DNA of 12,793 bases. Source: an uncultured Mollicutes bacterium. Lineage in GTDB: Bacteria; Bacillota_I; Bacilli_A; Acholeplasmatales; Anaeroplasmataceae. Location: assembly GCA_937905855.1 (NCBI GenBank), contig CALCWU010000102.1, positions 1 to 12,793 on the forward strand. Reading direction: 5' to 3'. Under the pieces are notes generated by a model. That model was not told the DNA's origin. It saw only the letters and a program-made list of their open reading frames with translations, and searched no databases. Both the position numbers and the translations under genes were made by a program. Positions 6,504 through 12,793 of the stretch are shown in pieces; position 1 is the stretch's first letter; each line of letters begins with the position of its first letter.

Positions 6504-7396
6504 AAAAGTAATGCTGCTCCTAAAATTCCAGCATCATTTCCTAATGTTGCTAATTTAAAGGAAATATCTCGTACTGCATAGTGAGCATATTTTTTATAGG
6601 CTTCGTTTATTCCATCAAGTAAAAATTTGCCTGCCTTACTAACACCACCACCAATAATAAAGCAATCAGGATCAACAACTACAGCAACACCTGCTAAGAC
6701 TTTACCTAAAGCATCACAAGCCTCATTAAATACCTTTAGACATAACGAATCTTGTTCCTTAGCTCCATCTATTACATCCTTACAACTAAATTTAGGCATT
6801 TTATTTAAAACACTATCAGGATATTGTAATAAATATTCATTAGCAAGCCTAACAATACCTGTTGCAGAAGCAATCGTTTCCAAACAGCCATCTCTTCCAC
6901 AGGTACAATGGTATAAGTGCTTTTCATCTATACGCATATGACCAAACTCACCACTCGCACCATGAACACCATAAATAACCTCACCATTAATGACAATACC
7001 ACCGCCAACACCCGTACCAAGTGTTACAAAAACAGCATTATCCAAATGATTAACCATACTCTCACCAAGAGCTGCTACAGTAGCATCATTACCACTTGCA
7101 AGCTTAATGCCAGGAAAATATTTCATCATTGTCTCATAAATATCATAATTTTTGATACCTACATTTGGCAAAAAATTAATATAGCCATCTATTACGTTAC
7201 CTGGTAAGCCAAAACCAATACCTTCAATATCTGATTCCTCTAAATTAAGCTTTTTTAATTCACTTTTAATTGATTCAGCAATATCGCTAAATAAAGTTTC
7301 TTTATTTGTATCAATTGCATATTTATAGATAATATCTAAATTATTAACAAAACCAATTTTTACCTGTGTTCCACCAATATCAACACCAATTTTCAT
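6500..7396 (-). CDS. ROK-family sugar kinase, probable glucokinase
   Basis: Cytosolic kinase, 298 residues, predicted to phosphorylate glucose or a related hexose with ATP. Visible motifs are the N-terminal phosphate-binding DIGGT (6-10), GLPG (63-66), the catalytic Asp in GNDATVAALGE (102-112; D104), GTGVGGG (127-133), and the sugar-contacting EFGH (150-153). The ROK zinc site CxCGxxGCxE lies at 164-173 (C164, C166, C171, with H153). All key residues are intact. Compared with transcriptional ROK proteins there is no N-terminal helix-turn-helix, so it is an enzyme. The exact sugar (glucose, fructose, N-acetylmannosamine or another) is not fixed by sequence. The start ATG overlaps the TAA of the LRAT-like gene by one base, behind GGAGG. 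Together with aldolase upstream it suggests a carbohydrate-use context. Confidence 0.9.
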   Translation of the reverse strand: MKIGVDIGGTQVKIGFVNNLDIIYKYAIDTNKETLFSDIAESIKSELKKLNLEESDIEGIGFGLPGNVIDGYINFLPNVGIKNYDIYETMMKYFPGIKLASGNDATVAALGESMVNHLDNAVFVTLGTGVGGGIVINGEVIYGVHGASGEFGHMRIDEKHLYHCTCGRDGCLETIASATGIVRLANEYLLQYPDSVLNKMPKFSCKDVIDGAKEQDSLCLKVFNEACDALGKVLAGVAVVVDPDCFIIGGGVSKAGKFLLDGINEAYKKYAHYAVRDISFKLATLGNDAGILGAALLL

Positions 7397-7791
7397 TAAT
7401 GACCTCCAAATAGCTTTAAAATGTTTGAAACCTGATCACTTGTTTTTTCTCCAAAAGCACATTCATTAGAAAAATGCTCACAATTGTTTGTAACCAAATT
7501 ATAGCCACCTCGACCAAGACATGACATAGCATAATTAACTATATCCTGAGGGCTTCTTTTTTTAGCTAATTCATCTTTTGTATAGCATCTAACCTCACAT
7601 ACGCCACCCTTCAAAAAATCAGCTAGTGAAGTTGTGATTATTTTAGCTTTTGATGGATCAAGCTCATTATTTGCATCCTTAGCAGCAAAATGAATAACAC
7701 AATCATCACTTGCATAAATTCCGTGATGAGCATATAATCCACGATTAACTCTAATTTGATCACCATATTCAGGCTTTTTTACTTCCCACAT
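7396..7791 (-). CDS. LRAT-domain protein (NlpC/P60-like thiol acyltransferase or hydrolase)
   Basis: 131 residues with the lecithin:retinol acyltransferase fold signature: GDQIRV (10-15), HHGIY (22-26) with the catalytic His just before GIY, a second His in VIHFA (32-36), and the Cys nucleophile in NNCEHF (102-107; C104). In eukaryotic H-rev107-like members this triad transfers or hydrolyses acyl chains of phospholipids. Bacterial members are mostly uncharacterised. No signal peptide or membrane helix is seen, so it is likely cytosolic or peripherally bound. The ATG follows AAAAAGGAAG, which lies directly after the aldolase terminator's T-tract, so no separate promoter fits. It overlaps the ROK kinase start by one base. 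The reaction and any link to sugar metabolism are unknown. Confidence 0.85.
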   Translation of the reverse strand: MWEVKKPEYGDQIRVNRGLYAHHGIYASDDCVIHFAAKDANNELDPSKAKIITTSLADFLKGGVCEVRCYTKDELAKKRSPQDIVNYAMSCLGRGGYNLVTNNCEHFSNECAFGEKTSDQVSNILKLFGGH

Positions 7792-7808
7792 AATAATACT
7801 TCCTTTTT

Positions 7809-7838
7809 AAAAAAAATAGCCCTATATAAAATAGGGCT
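7809..7838 (-). terminator. Terminator after fba, within a possible operon
   Basis: Minus strand: AGCCCTAT (7838-7831), five-base loop, ATAGGGCT (7825-7818), one base, then eight Ts (7816-7809). Only about 18 bases separate it from the LRAT start, with no promoter between. Partial readthrough would supply the three downstream genes. Confidence 0.88.
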
Positions 7839-7846
7839 TATTAAAT

Positions 7847-8713
7847 TTAGGCTTTATTAATGCAGCCAAACATTTCCATCTTTTGTTTAACTGTTTCCTT
7901 AATTGCTTCAGCACCTGGTGCTAAAAGCTTACGAGGATCAAAGCCTTTCTTTTCATGATCCTTGCCTTCTTCAATATATAATCTAGTAGCCTTGGCAAAT
8001 GCTAATTGACATTCTGTATTAACATTGATCTTACATACACCTAAGCTAATAGCCTTTTTAATCATATCCTCAGGAATACCTGTTCCACCATGAAGTACAA
8101 GTGGCATATCTCCACATTTTGCCTTAATAGCAGCTAGAACATCAAAATTCAAGCCCTTCCAGTTAGCTGGATAAACACCATGAATATTACCAATTCCAGC
8201 AGCTAGCATATCAATTCCACAATCAGCGATAACCTTACATTGATTTGGATCAGCAAGCTCACCATTACCCTTAACGCCATCCTCTTCACCACCGATAGCA
8301 CCAACCTCAGCTTCAACAGATGCGTTATATTGTTTTGCAAGCTCAACTATTTCTTTTGTTTTTTCAATATTTTCATCAATTGGGTATTTACTTCCATCAA
8401 ACATAACTGAAGAATAACCAGCAGCCAAAGCCTTCTTAGCTCCCTCATATGTTCCATGATCTAGATGTAGAGCAACTGGTACAGTAATATTTAAGGTTTT
8501 AATCATTGCCTTAACCATTTCAGCAACAACTAGATAACCAGTCATATATTTGTTAGCACCTTCACTAACTCCAAGCATTACAGGAGCATGTAACTCCTCT
8601 GCAGTCTGTAATATAGCCTTTGTCCACTCTAAATTATTAATATTAAATGCTCCAACAGCATAATGACCCTCACGAGCCTTTTCCATCATTTCTTTTGCAT
8701 TAACTAATGGCAT
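7847..8713 (-). CDS. fba: Class II fructose-1,6-bisphosphate aldolase
   Basis: Glycolytic and gluconeogenic cytosolic enzyme that splits fructose 1,6-bisphosphate into dihydroxyacetone phosphate and glyceraldehyde 3-phosphate, using zinc. 288 residues from MPLVNAKEM, the standard length for this family. Motifs are GAFNINN (21-27), HLDHG (83-87; catalytic D85, zinc His86), VEAEVGAIGGEEDG (133-146), the phosphate/zinc segment AAGIGNIHGVY (171-181; zinc His178), LHGGTG (207-212; zinc His208) and KINVNTE (228-234). The start at 8713 has AGGAGG upstream. The longer frame from 8773 is rejected because it begins upstream of the promoter's predicted start. Close relatives act on tagatose bisphosphate, but the overall pattern fits the general fructose-bisphosphate enzyme best. 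Confidence 0.95.
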   Translation of the reverse strand: MPLVNAKEMMEKAREGHYAVGAFNINNLEWTKAILQTAEELHAPVMLGVSEGANKYMTGYLVVAEMVKAMIKTLNITVPVALHLDHGTYEGAKKALAAGYSSVMFDGSKYPIDENIEKTKEIVELAKQYNASVEAEVGAIGGEEDGVKGNGELADPNQCKVIADCGIDMLAAGIGNIHGVYPANWKGLNFDVLAAIKAKCGDMPLVLHGGTGIPEDMIKKAISLGVCKINVNTECQLAFAKATRLYIEEGKDHEKKGFDPRKLLAPGAEAIKETVKQKMEMFGCINKA

Positions 8714-8756
8714 AAAATCTTTCCTCCTATTTTTAAAACGATTTTCCTCAACTACT

Positions 8757-8785
8757 ATTATAGTATAAATCAACTAAAAAAACAA
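8757..8785 (-). promoter_or_regulatory. Promoter of fba
   Basis: Minus strand -35 TTGTTT (8785-8780), 17-bp spacer, -10 TATAAT (8762-8757), predicted start near 8750. A short AT-rich leader leads to the AGGAGG site of fba. Confidence 0.65.
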
Positions 8786-8829
8786 TATTTTTATAAGTTC
8801 AAACCTAATCTTTTGTTTTATTACTTGTT

Positions 8830-9495
8830 TTACTTAAACAATACATTCCTCAAAAACGTAAAATTCTCTTTTTTTAGTTTTTCATCTATTATTATAGCAA
8901 TTCCACTACACATTACTCCATAACTAAATCCTGCTAAAACATCAGTAAAATAATGAACACCTAAAACCATTCTTGAAATTAAAACAATAACTAATATAGT
9001 AAGACATAAGACACTAAAGCTAATTTTAAATTTCTTGCTTCTATTAGAATTAATAATGTAATAAGTAAGTATTACATATAAAAATGCGGCTGACATAGAA
9101 TGTCCACTTGGAAATGATGAAGATGTTTCTAGCATCCATCTTAATGATTCATCTGGTCTTATTCTTAAAAAGCAAAGCTTTAACACTGTGTTAATAAGCC
9201 AAACAATTAAAGAGCCACCACCAAGTATTAGGCTTCTTCTATCAAATTTAACTAAAATTGAAAAAATAAGCCAAATTGCAATTATTGCATATAAGAAACC
9301 AAATTCCGTTAATATTCTAAATGTCCAATACATTGCCCCATATTTTTGGCCTCTGATGTTATAAAAAAAATCTCTAATAACAATATCTATTCTAAGAGGA
9401 GCAAAATCTTTTGTTAATAGAACAACATTGATAATAAGTCCCACTAAAAAGCCCAAAGCTATAAGAATAGTGGCAACAATTTTCTTTTTATTCAT
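8830..9495 (-). CDS. PAP2-superfamily membrane phosphatase
   Basis: 221 residues with about six hydrophobic segments. The three-part phosphatase signature is complete: KLCFLRIRP (106-114, Kx6RP), SFPSGHS (127-133, PSGH) and SRMVLGVHYFTD (174-185, SRx5Hx3D, with His181 as nucleophile). Members remove phosphate from lipid phosphates such as phosphatidic acid, phosphatidylglycerol phosphate or undecaprenyl pyrophosphate, with the active site facing outward. The specific substrate is not fixed by sequence; undecaprenyl pyrophosphate or phosphatidate recycling is plausible. Its start overlaps the 3' end of the 112-residue unknown protein by 8 bases (ribosome site GGTGAG inside that gene). It is thus the last gene of the operon beginning at 11086. 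No terminator is seen after it, where the fba promoter begins. Confidence 0.93.
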   Translation of the reverse strand: MNKKKIVATILIALGFLVGLIINVVLLTKDFAPLRIDIVIRDFFYNIRGQKYGAMYWTFRILTEFGFLYAIIAIWLIFSILVKFDRRSLILGGGSLIVWLINTVLKLCFLRIRPDESLRWMLETSSSFPSGHSMSAAFLYVILTYYIINSNRSKKFKISFSVLCLTILVIVLISRMVLGVHYFTDVLAGFSYGVMCSGIAIIIDEKLKKENFTFLRNVLFK

Positions 9496-9826
9496 AATTT
9501 CTCACCATTGTTATTTTAACAAATTCCTCATTAAAAGAAACATCAAGACTATCAATTAAGCCACCAGCAATTTCAAGCTCATCAAAATCACCATCGCCCA
9601 TAAGCTCCCAACCAAAGCCTTCATATTGACGCTCATGATGAGGTGCAAGCTTGGACTTTAGCATTAATGCTAAATCATAAGGACAATTTAACACCTCAAA
9701 TTCTATAACGGTATTACTTTCATTTTCTTTATATTTCATATTTATTTCTTTAATTTTTCTTTTTAAAAAGAAAAGCATAATTTCGTCAACAATCTTACAG
9801 CATTTTTTATGTTCCTGCAAATTCAT
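9488..9826 (-). CDS. Conserved-context small protein, function unknown
   Basis: 112 residues with no signal peptide or membrane segment. The N-terminal part (about 1-36) is Lys-rich and helical, followed by strand VIEFEVLNC (40-48) and helix DLALMLKSKL (51-60). An acidic Gly/Asp segment (ELMGDGDFDELE, 74-85) leads to GGLIDSLDVSF...FVKITMVRN (88-110). That last block faintly recalls the end of RsbW/SpoIIAB-type GHKL ATPases ('glgl.li..l.D.v.y...g.n.v.m.k'). An intact N-box and ATP lid are not recognisable, so this is only a weak hint. The gene is tightly packed: its ATG lies right against the DUF1576 stop with AAGGAGG inside that gene, and its end overlaps the PAP2 start by 8 bases. The coding assignment is well supported by this coupling; the function is not known. 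Confidence 0.7.
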   Translation of the reverse strand: MNLQEHKKCCKIVDEIMLFFLKRKIKEINMKYKENESNTVIEFEVLNCPYDLALMLKSKLAPHHERQYEGFGWELMGDGDFDELEIAGGLIDSLDVSFNEEFVKITMVRNYE

Positions 9827-11086
9827 TTAAAATTCCTCCTTGAATGTTAATGCTTCTTTTATATTTACAATTAAAATTGCTACAAAGCCGGCACTAAAGC
9901 CATTATTATATAAATCAAATCCACCTTGGAAGCCAAGCATAAGTGGTGTTATCATTATATGTAAAAAGCCTGCTAATATACCATAAAAGAAGCCGTATTT
10001 TCCACTTATAGGCGCAAGCCCTGTTGCAAAGAAAAATGACATCACTACGCTAACAGATGAAAAACTAGATTTTCTTAACACAATAGCTATTAATGCACCT
10101 ATCCAAATCGGAATAGCATTTCTTAAATGAAGACCATAGCTTGCAAAGCCCATAATTGCTAAAATACTTCCAAATGTTGCCCCATTTAAATCTATTTTAA
10201 ATAACCAAATAAATAAAAGAGAGACAAGTCCAATACTACCAAAATTAAATAAAACAGGAGAAATACCAGCATCATTTATAAAATCAGTAACTAATCTACC
10301 AGACTTAGGCGCTATTTTATCATAATATTCAATAATTACTATTTTATCAGTTATAAAAGAAAGGATAACAAATAAAAGAGAAATGCCTATTAATAAATAT
10401 AACAAAATATTATGATAATCATTGCAAATAAGCATAACTGTTTCAACCTTAATATTAAATCCTAAATAAATAGCATAAAAGGTAACTGAAATAATACCAA
10501 GAGCAAATCCTGTATTATATAAATTATAGCCTTTATGAAATAATATTGTATGGCTAGAAATAGTAGGAATTAAAATACCAACTAAAATACCCACAATTAT
10601 TCCGAGCGGTAAACCTATATATATAGGAAAAGAAAACATTGTATAGCTTACAAGTGGTGAAATTCCTGTAGAAAACAAAAGAGAAATAATATAATTTCTA
10701 AAATGCGTTTTCTTCATTTTTGAATAAATAAATATTCCTAAATATATTGGTAAGGTATTAAAAATATTTTTACCAAAAAAAGAAAAACCTAATATCATTA
10801 TAAATCCTGCAAAAATTGGACCATTAATTCTTATTTTCATAAACTTTAGCATAATTAAATTAAAAAGCATAATGCTAGCAACATTTAAAAATGTCGCCCC
10901 AAGCCCTGCAATCGCAATATAGTCAGTTAATAAAATTGATTTATTAATAATTATTTTATAATAGCCATTAAATACACTACTAGGTCTTTCAAAGCAAAAT
11001 GCTAAAACGAAAAATAACAAACACAAAACCTCAAGTAGCATATCATTATAGATTGCTTTAAAAAGATTTTTTACTTTTTTTACCAT
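9827..11086 (-). CDS. DUF1576-family polytopic membrane protein with internal duplication
   Basis: 419 residues, largely hydrophobic with around ten or more membrane segments. Recognised as the DUF1576 family of Firmicutes membrane proteins, function unknown. The two halves repeat the same order of motifs about 203-215 residues apart: FLNVASIMLFNL (67-78) / LFNFGSIGLVSL (279-290); INGPIFAGFIMILGFSFFGK (87-106) / LNGATFGSILAIMGFASYGL (300-319); N110-x-LPIYLGIFI / N323-x-IPIWIGALI; STGISPL (139-145) / ATGLAPI (354-360); HKGYNLYNTGFALG (184-197) / QGGFDLYNNGFSAG (387-400). Such duplication is typical of transporters and channels, so transport is a reasonable but unproven role. The ATG follows AAGGATG and an extended -10 promoter. 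It is first in an operon with the unknown 112-residue protein and a PAP2 phosphatase. Confidence 0.85.
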   Translation of the reverse strand: MVKKVKNLFKAIYNDMLLEVLCLLFFVLAFCFERPSSVFNGYYKIIINKSILLTDYIAIAGLGATFLNVASIMLFNLIMLKFMKIRINGPIFAGFIMILGFSFFGKNIFNTLPIYLGIFIYSKMKKTHFRNYIISLLFSTGISPLVSYTMFSFPIYIGLPLGIIVGILVGILIPTISSHTILFHKGYNLYNTGFALGIISVTFYAIYLGFNIKVETVMLICNDYHNILLYLLIGISLLFVILSFITDKIVIIEYYDKIAPKSGRLVTDFINDAGISPVLFNFGSIGLVSLLFIWLFKIDLNGATFGSILAIMGFASYGLHLRNAIPIWIGALIAIVLRKSSFSSVSVVMSFFFATGLAPISGKYGFFYGILAGFLHIMITPLMLGFQGGFDLYNNGFSAGFVAILIVNIKEALTFKEEF

Positions 11087-11106
11087 AGGCTCACATCCTT
11101 AGAATT

Positions 11107-11134
11107 ATTTTACCATATTGAATTAATAATACAA
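11107..11134 (-). promoter_or_regulatory. Promoter of the DUF1576 operon
   Basis: Minus strand -35 TTGTAT (11134-11129), 16-bp spacer, extended -10 TGGTAAAAT (-10 hexamer at 11112-11107). It points away from the MATE promoter in a divergent 144-base intergenic region. Confidence 0.6.
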
Positions 11135-11150
11135 CAATATATTTTAATAA

Positions 11151-11166
11151 ATGAAATCATTTTCAT
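11151..11166. repeat. Short inverted repeat between divergent promoters
   Basis: ATGAAA-TCAT-TTTCAT, 6-bp arms, ending two bases before the MATE -35 box. This is a plausible operator position, but short arms in AT-rich DNA arise by chance. Confidence 0.35.
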
Positions 11167-11167
11167 A

Positions 11168-11195
11168 TTTACAAGTTATAAATTTGATTTATAAT
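11168..11195 (+). promoter_or_regulatory. Promoter of the MATE transporter gene
   Basis: -35 TTTACA (11168-11173), 16-bp spacer, -10 TATAAT (11190-11195). It is followed by a short leader and AAAAAGGAG (11213-11221), nine bases before the ATG at 11231. Confidence 0.72.
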
Positions 11196-11230
11196 TTTTA
11201 TGCGAAAATTATAAAAAGGAGTTTTTATTA

Positions 11231-12703
11231 ATGCTAAATAAACTAAAATCCTTATTTAAACCTATAGATTTAACAAAGGGAAGTATTTGGAAAGTTATTG
11301 TCTTCTTTTCAATTCCTATTCTCTTAAGTTATTTATTTCAACAAATTTACACAATAGCTGACGCTGCAATTTGTGGACAATATTTAAATGAAAATCAAGT
11401 TGCTGGTGTAAACAATACTGGAAATATTGTATTCATTGTCTTGCAATTTGCCTTTGGCTGTACTGCTGGATTCTCTGTAATCACATCTAATAGCGTTGGT
11501 CAAAAGAATAAGGATGGTATAAGAAAATCATTTGCAATGCAAATAAAGCTATCATTATATATAAGTATTATTCTTACAATTATAGCCTGTCTTAGTGTCA
11601 ATCCCTTATTAAAGGTTATTGGCCTATCAAAATCAACTGAACCAGTTCAAAATGAAATTTATAAATCAGCTTATACCTATGTTCTAATTATTTTCATAGG
11701 TACCATAGCCCAAATATTCTATAATCTTATTTGTTCATTTTTAAGAAGTATTGGTGATTCATTAACACCATTAATATTTTTAATAATTTCCACTGTTTTA
11801 AACATTATACTTGACCTACTATTTATAGCTGTTTTTAAATGGGGTGTAAGTGGTGCAGCAATCGCAACAGTTATTGCCCAAGCAGTATCAGCTATAGGTT
11901 GCTTCATCTACACATTCTATCATTTTAAGGATTATCGTCCTTGCAAGGCTGATTTTAAAAGAAATATGCCATTTATGCTAAAGCACTTAAAGCTAGGTTT
12001 ACCTCTAGCATTCCAGTTTTCTATTTTATGTATTGGTCTTATTGTTATGCAATCAGTAATCGTCAAATTCGATACAAATGCCCAAGGTGAGGTAGTTGTA
12101 GCATATGCTCAAAACGGCTTTGGTGCCGCAACAAAGCTTAATAATTTCTTAATGTGTCCATTCAATGCCCTAGGTACTGCAATGCTATCCTATTGTGGCC
12201 AAAATTATGGGGCAAATGAAATAAAAAGAGTAAAAAAAGGTGTAACTGAAGCTTTCATAATTGGCTTTATTGAATATGTTATATTTGCTGGTATTGGTTT
12301 GTTACTTACAATTAATGGATTCTATTTATATATCTTCTATTCAGCTGATAAAATTAATGATATAACCATTCATTATGGTAATATGTATTTATATTGTGAT
12401 TTATCATTATATTTTATTTTAGGAATGCTATTTATTTTAAGAAATTCTCTTCAAGGAATTGGCAAAGCCTTATTTCCATTCCTTGCTGGAGTTGGTGAAT
12501 TAGTTGCTAGAACCTCAATTTGTTTAATTCTTCCACCTTTATTAAATGGTGGCCCAATAACTATAGATGCTAAAGCAAATTCCCTGCTAGGGCTTACATT
12601 TGCTGATCCACTTGCCTGGACATTCGCAACAAGCATAATGCTTTACGGAATGATTAAATATATTTACAAGGCAAAAGAAAAACCATTAGATATGAAAATC
12701 TAA
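11231..12703 (+). CDS. MATE-family efflux transporter
   Basis: 490 residues, about 12 membrane helices in two related halves (roughly 18-240 and 245-470). The start, with PIDLTKGSIWKVIVFFSIPI (11-30) and then LFQQIYTIADAAICGQYL (35-52), is the characteristic first helix region of MATE proteins, with the conserved Asp44 after the first half's QxxY turn. The second half begins LKLGLPLAFQ and includes CPFNALGTAMLSYCGQNYGA, equivalent to the first half's FGCTAGFSVITSNSVGQK. MATE proteins export cationic drugs, toxic metabolites or other small molecules using a Na+ or H+ gradient. The substrate and coupling ion cannot be read here. It is transcribed alone, divergently from the DUF1576 operon, with its own promoter, and ends in a terminator that begins within its last codons. 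Confidence 0.93.
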   Translation: MLNKLKSLFKPIDLTKGSIWKVIVFFSIPILLSYLFQQIYTIADAAICGQYLNENQVAGVNNTGNIVFIVLQFAFGCTAGFSVITSNSVGQKNKDGIRKSFAMQIKLSLYISIILTIIACLSVNPLLKVIGLSKSTEPVQNEIYKSAYTYVLIIFIGTIAQIFYNLICSFLRSIGDSLTPLIFLIISTVLNIILDLLFIAVFKWGVSGAAIATVIAQAVSAIGCFIYTFYHFKDYRPCKADFKRNMPFMLKHLKLGLPLAFQFSILCIGLIVMQSVIVKFDTNAQGEVVVAYAQNGFGAATKLNNFLMCPFNALGTAMLSYCGQNYGANEIKRVKKGVTEAFIIGFIEYVIFAGIGLLLTINGFYLYIFYSADKINDITIHYGNMYLYCDLSLYFILGMLFILRNSLQGIGKALFPFLAGVGELVARTSICLILPPLLNGGPITIDAKANSLLGLTFADPLAWTFATSIMLYGMIKYIYKAKEKPLDMKI

Positions 12704-12716
12704 TGGTCTTTTTTTC
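12682..12716 (+). terminator. Terminator overlapping the MATE stop codon, probably bidirectional
   Basis: ACCATTAGAT (12682-12691), six-base loop, ATCTAATGGT (12698-12707), then CTTTTTTT (12708-12715). The left arm encodes residues 484-486 region of the protein and the right arm contains the TAA at 12701. On the minus strand the same hairpin is followed by TTTTTCTTTT, so it can also serve the convergent gene ending at 12724. Confidence 0.88.
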
Positions 12717-12723
12717 GTAATAT

Positions 12724-12793
12724 TTATTTTGTTAAATCGGTATCAGGTTCTGGATTTGGAGTATCTCCACCACCAGGAATTGAACTCATAATC
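12724..12793 (-). CDS. C-terminal tail of an unidentified gene entering from the right
   Basis: Only the last 22 codons are in the window. The minus-strand frame reads IMSSIPGGGDTPNPEPDTDLTK followed by TAA at 12726-12724, convergent with the MATE gene. The Gly/Pro/Asp-rich, flexible composition suggests a disordered C-terminal tail of a larger protein, as is often seen in surface or regulatory proteins, but the family cannot be named. The internal ATG at 12789 could instead start a 21-residue peptide. That is less likely because the frame is open to the window edge. Confidence 0.45.
   Translation of the reverse strand, partial: IMSSIPGGGDTPNPEPDTDLTK

Noticed and set aside
6627..7207. Two overlapping plus-strand open frames of 104 and 96 codons
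   Set aside because: They lie antisense to the intact ROK kinase, have low-complexity Thr/Ile-rich translations, and lack ribosome sites; they are shadows of the kinase gene.
8714..8773. Longer start for the aldolase (20 extra residues)
   Set aside because: The predicted transcription start near 8750 lies downstream of that ATG, and aldolases of this class begin at the MPLVNAKEM-like sequence behind AGGAGG.
11719..12636. Two short minus-strand open frames inside the MATE gene
   Set aside because: Antisense to a full-length, motif-bearing transporter, with no ribosome site or recognisable product.

Overview
The window is AT-rich DNA (roughly 30% GC by eye) from a low-GC Gram-positive-type bacterium, most likely an uncultured or gut Bacillota lineage (Bacilli/Erysipelotrichia-like or Clostridia). 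Signs are a serine T-box leader before serS, strong AGGAGG-type ribosome sites, TTGACA/TATAAT promoters, hairpin-plus-U-tract terminators, an N-terminus like SipW-dependent surface proteins, and a DUF1576 protein. Tryptophan is encoded by TGG and one gene ends in TGA, so the standard bacterial code applies. No rRNA, tRNA, CRISPR array or complete insertion sequence is visible.

Layout, left to right. Positions 1-750 (minus strand) hold the 5' part of a SipW-signal-like surface protein gene. It lies behind its own promoter, a class I cyclic-di-GMP (GEMM-I) riboswitch and an intrinsic terminator. Positions 853-2427 hold serS (seryl-tRNA synthetase) behind a T-box leader whose specifier reads UCU (Ser). 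Positions 2445-5154 are a two-gene operon: a type I ABC exporter half-transporter followed by a membrane-anchored predicted beta-propeller protein. Positions 5189-5730 are an Lrp/AsnC-family regulator with its own promoter and terminator. Positions 5772-8785 run fba (class II fructose-bisphosphate aldolase), a terminator, then three tightly packed genes: an LRAT-like protein, a ROK-family sugar kinase, and a transposase-derived protein that has lost a conserved Asp and is coupled to the kinase by an ATGA overlap. Positions 8830-11134 are a second packed operon: a duplicated DUF1576 membrane protein, a 112-residue unknown protein and a PAP2 membrane phosphatase. Positions 11168-12715 (plus strand) are a divergent MATE-family transporter. 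The last 70 bases are the C-terminal tail of a minus-strand gene that enters from the right.

The most notable element is the riboswitch, which links the second messenger c-di-GMP to one surface or secreted protein. The next is the transposase-derived gene embedded in a sugar-kinase operon. The remaining genes are ordinary housekeeping, transport and envelope functions. Three tracked ORF starts (ABC transporter, Lrp, aldolase) were shortened, because the promoter or Shine-Dalgarno sequence lies at or inside the longer version.
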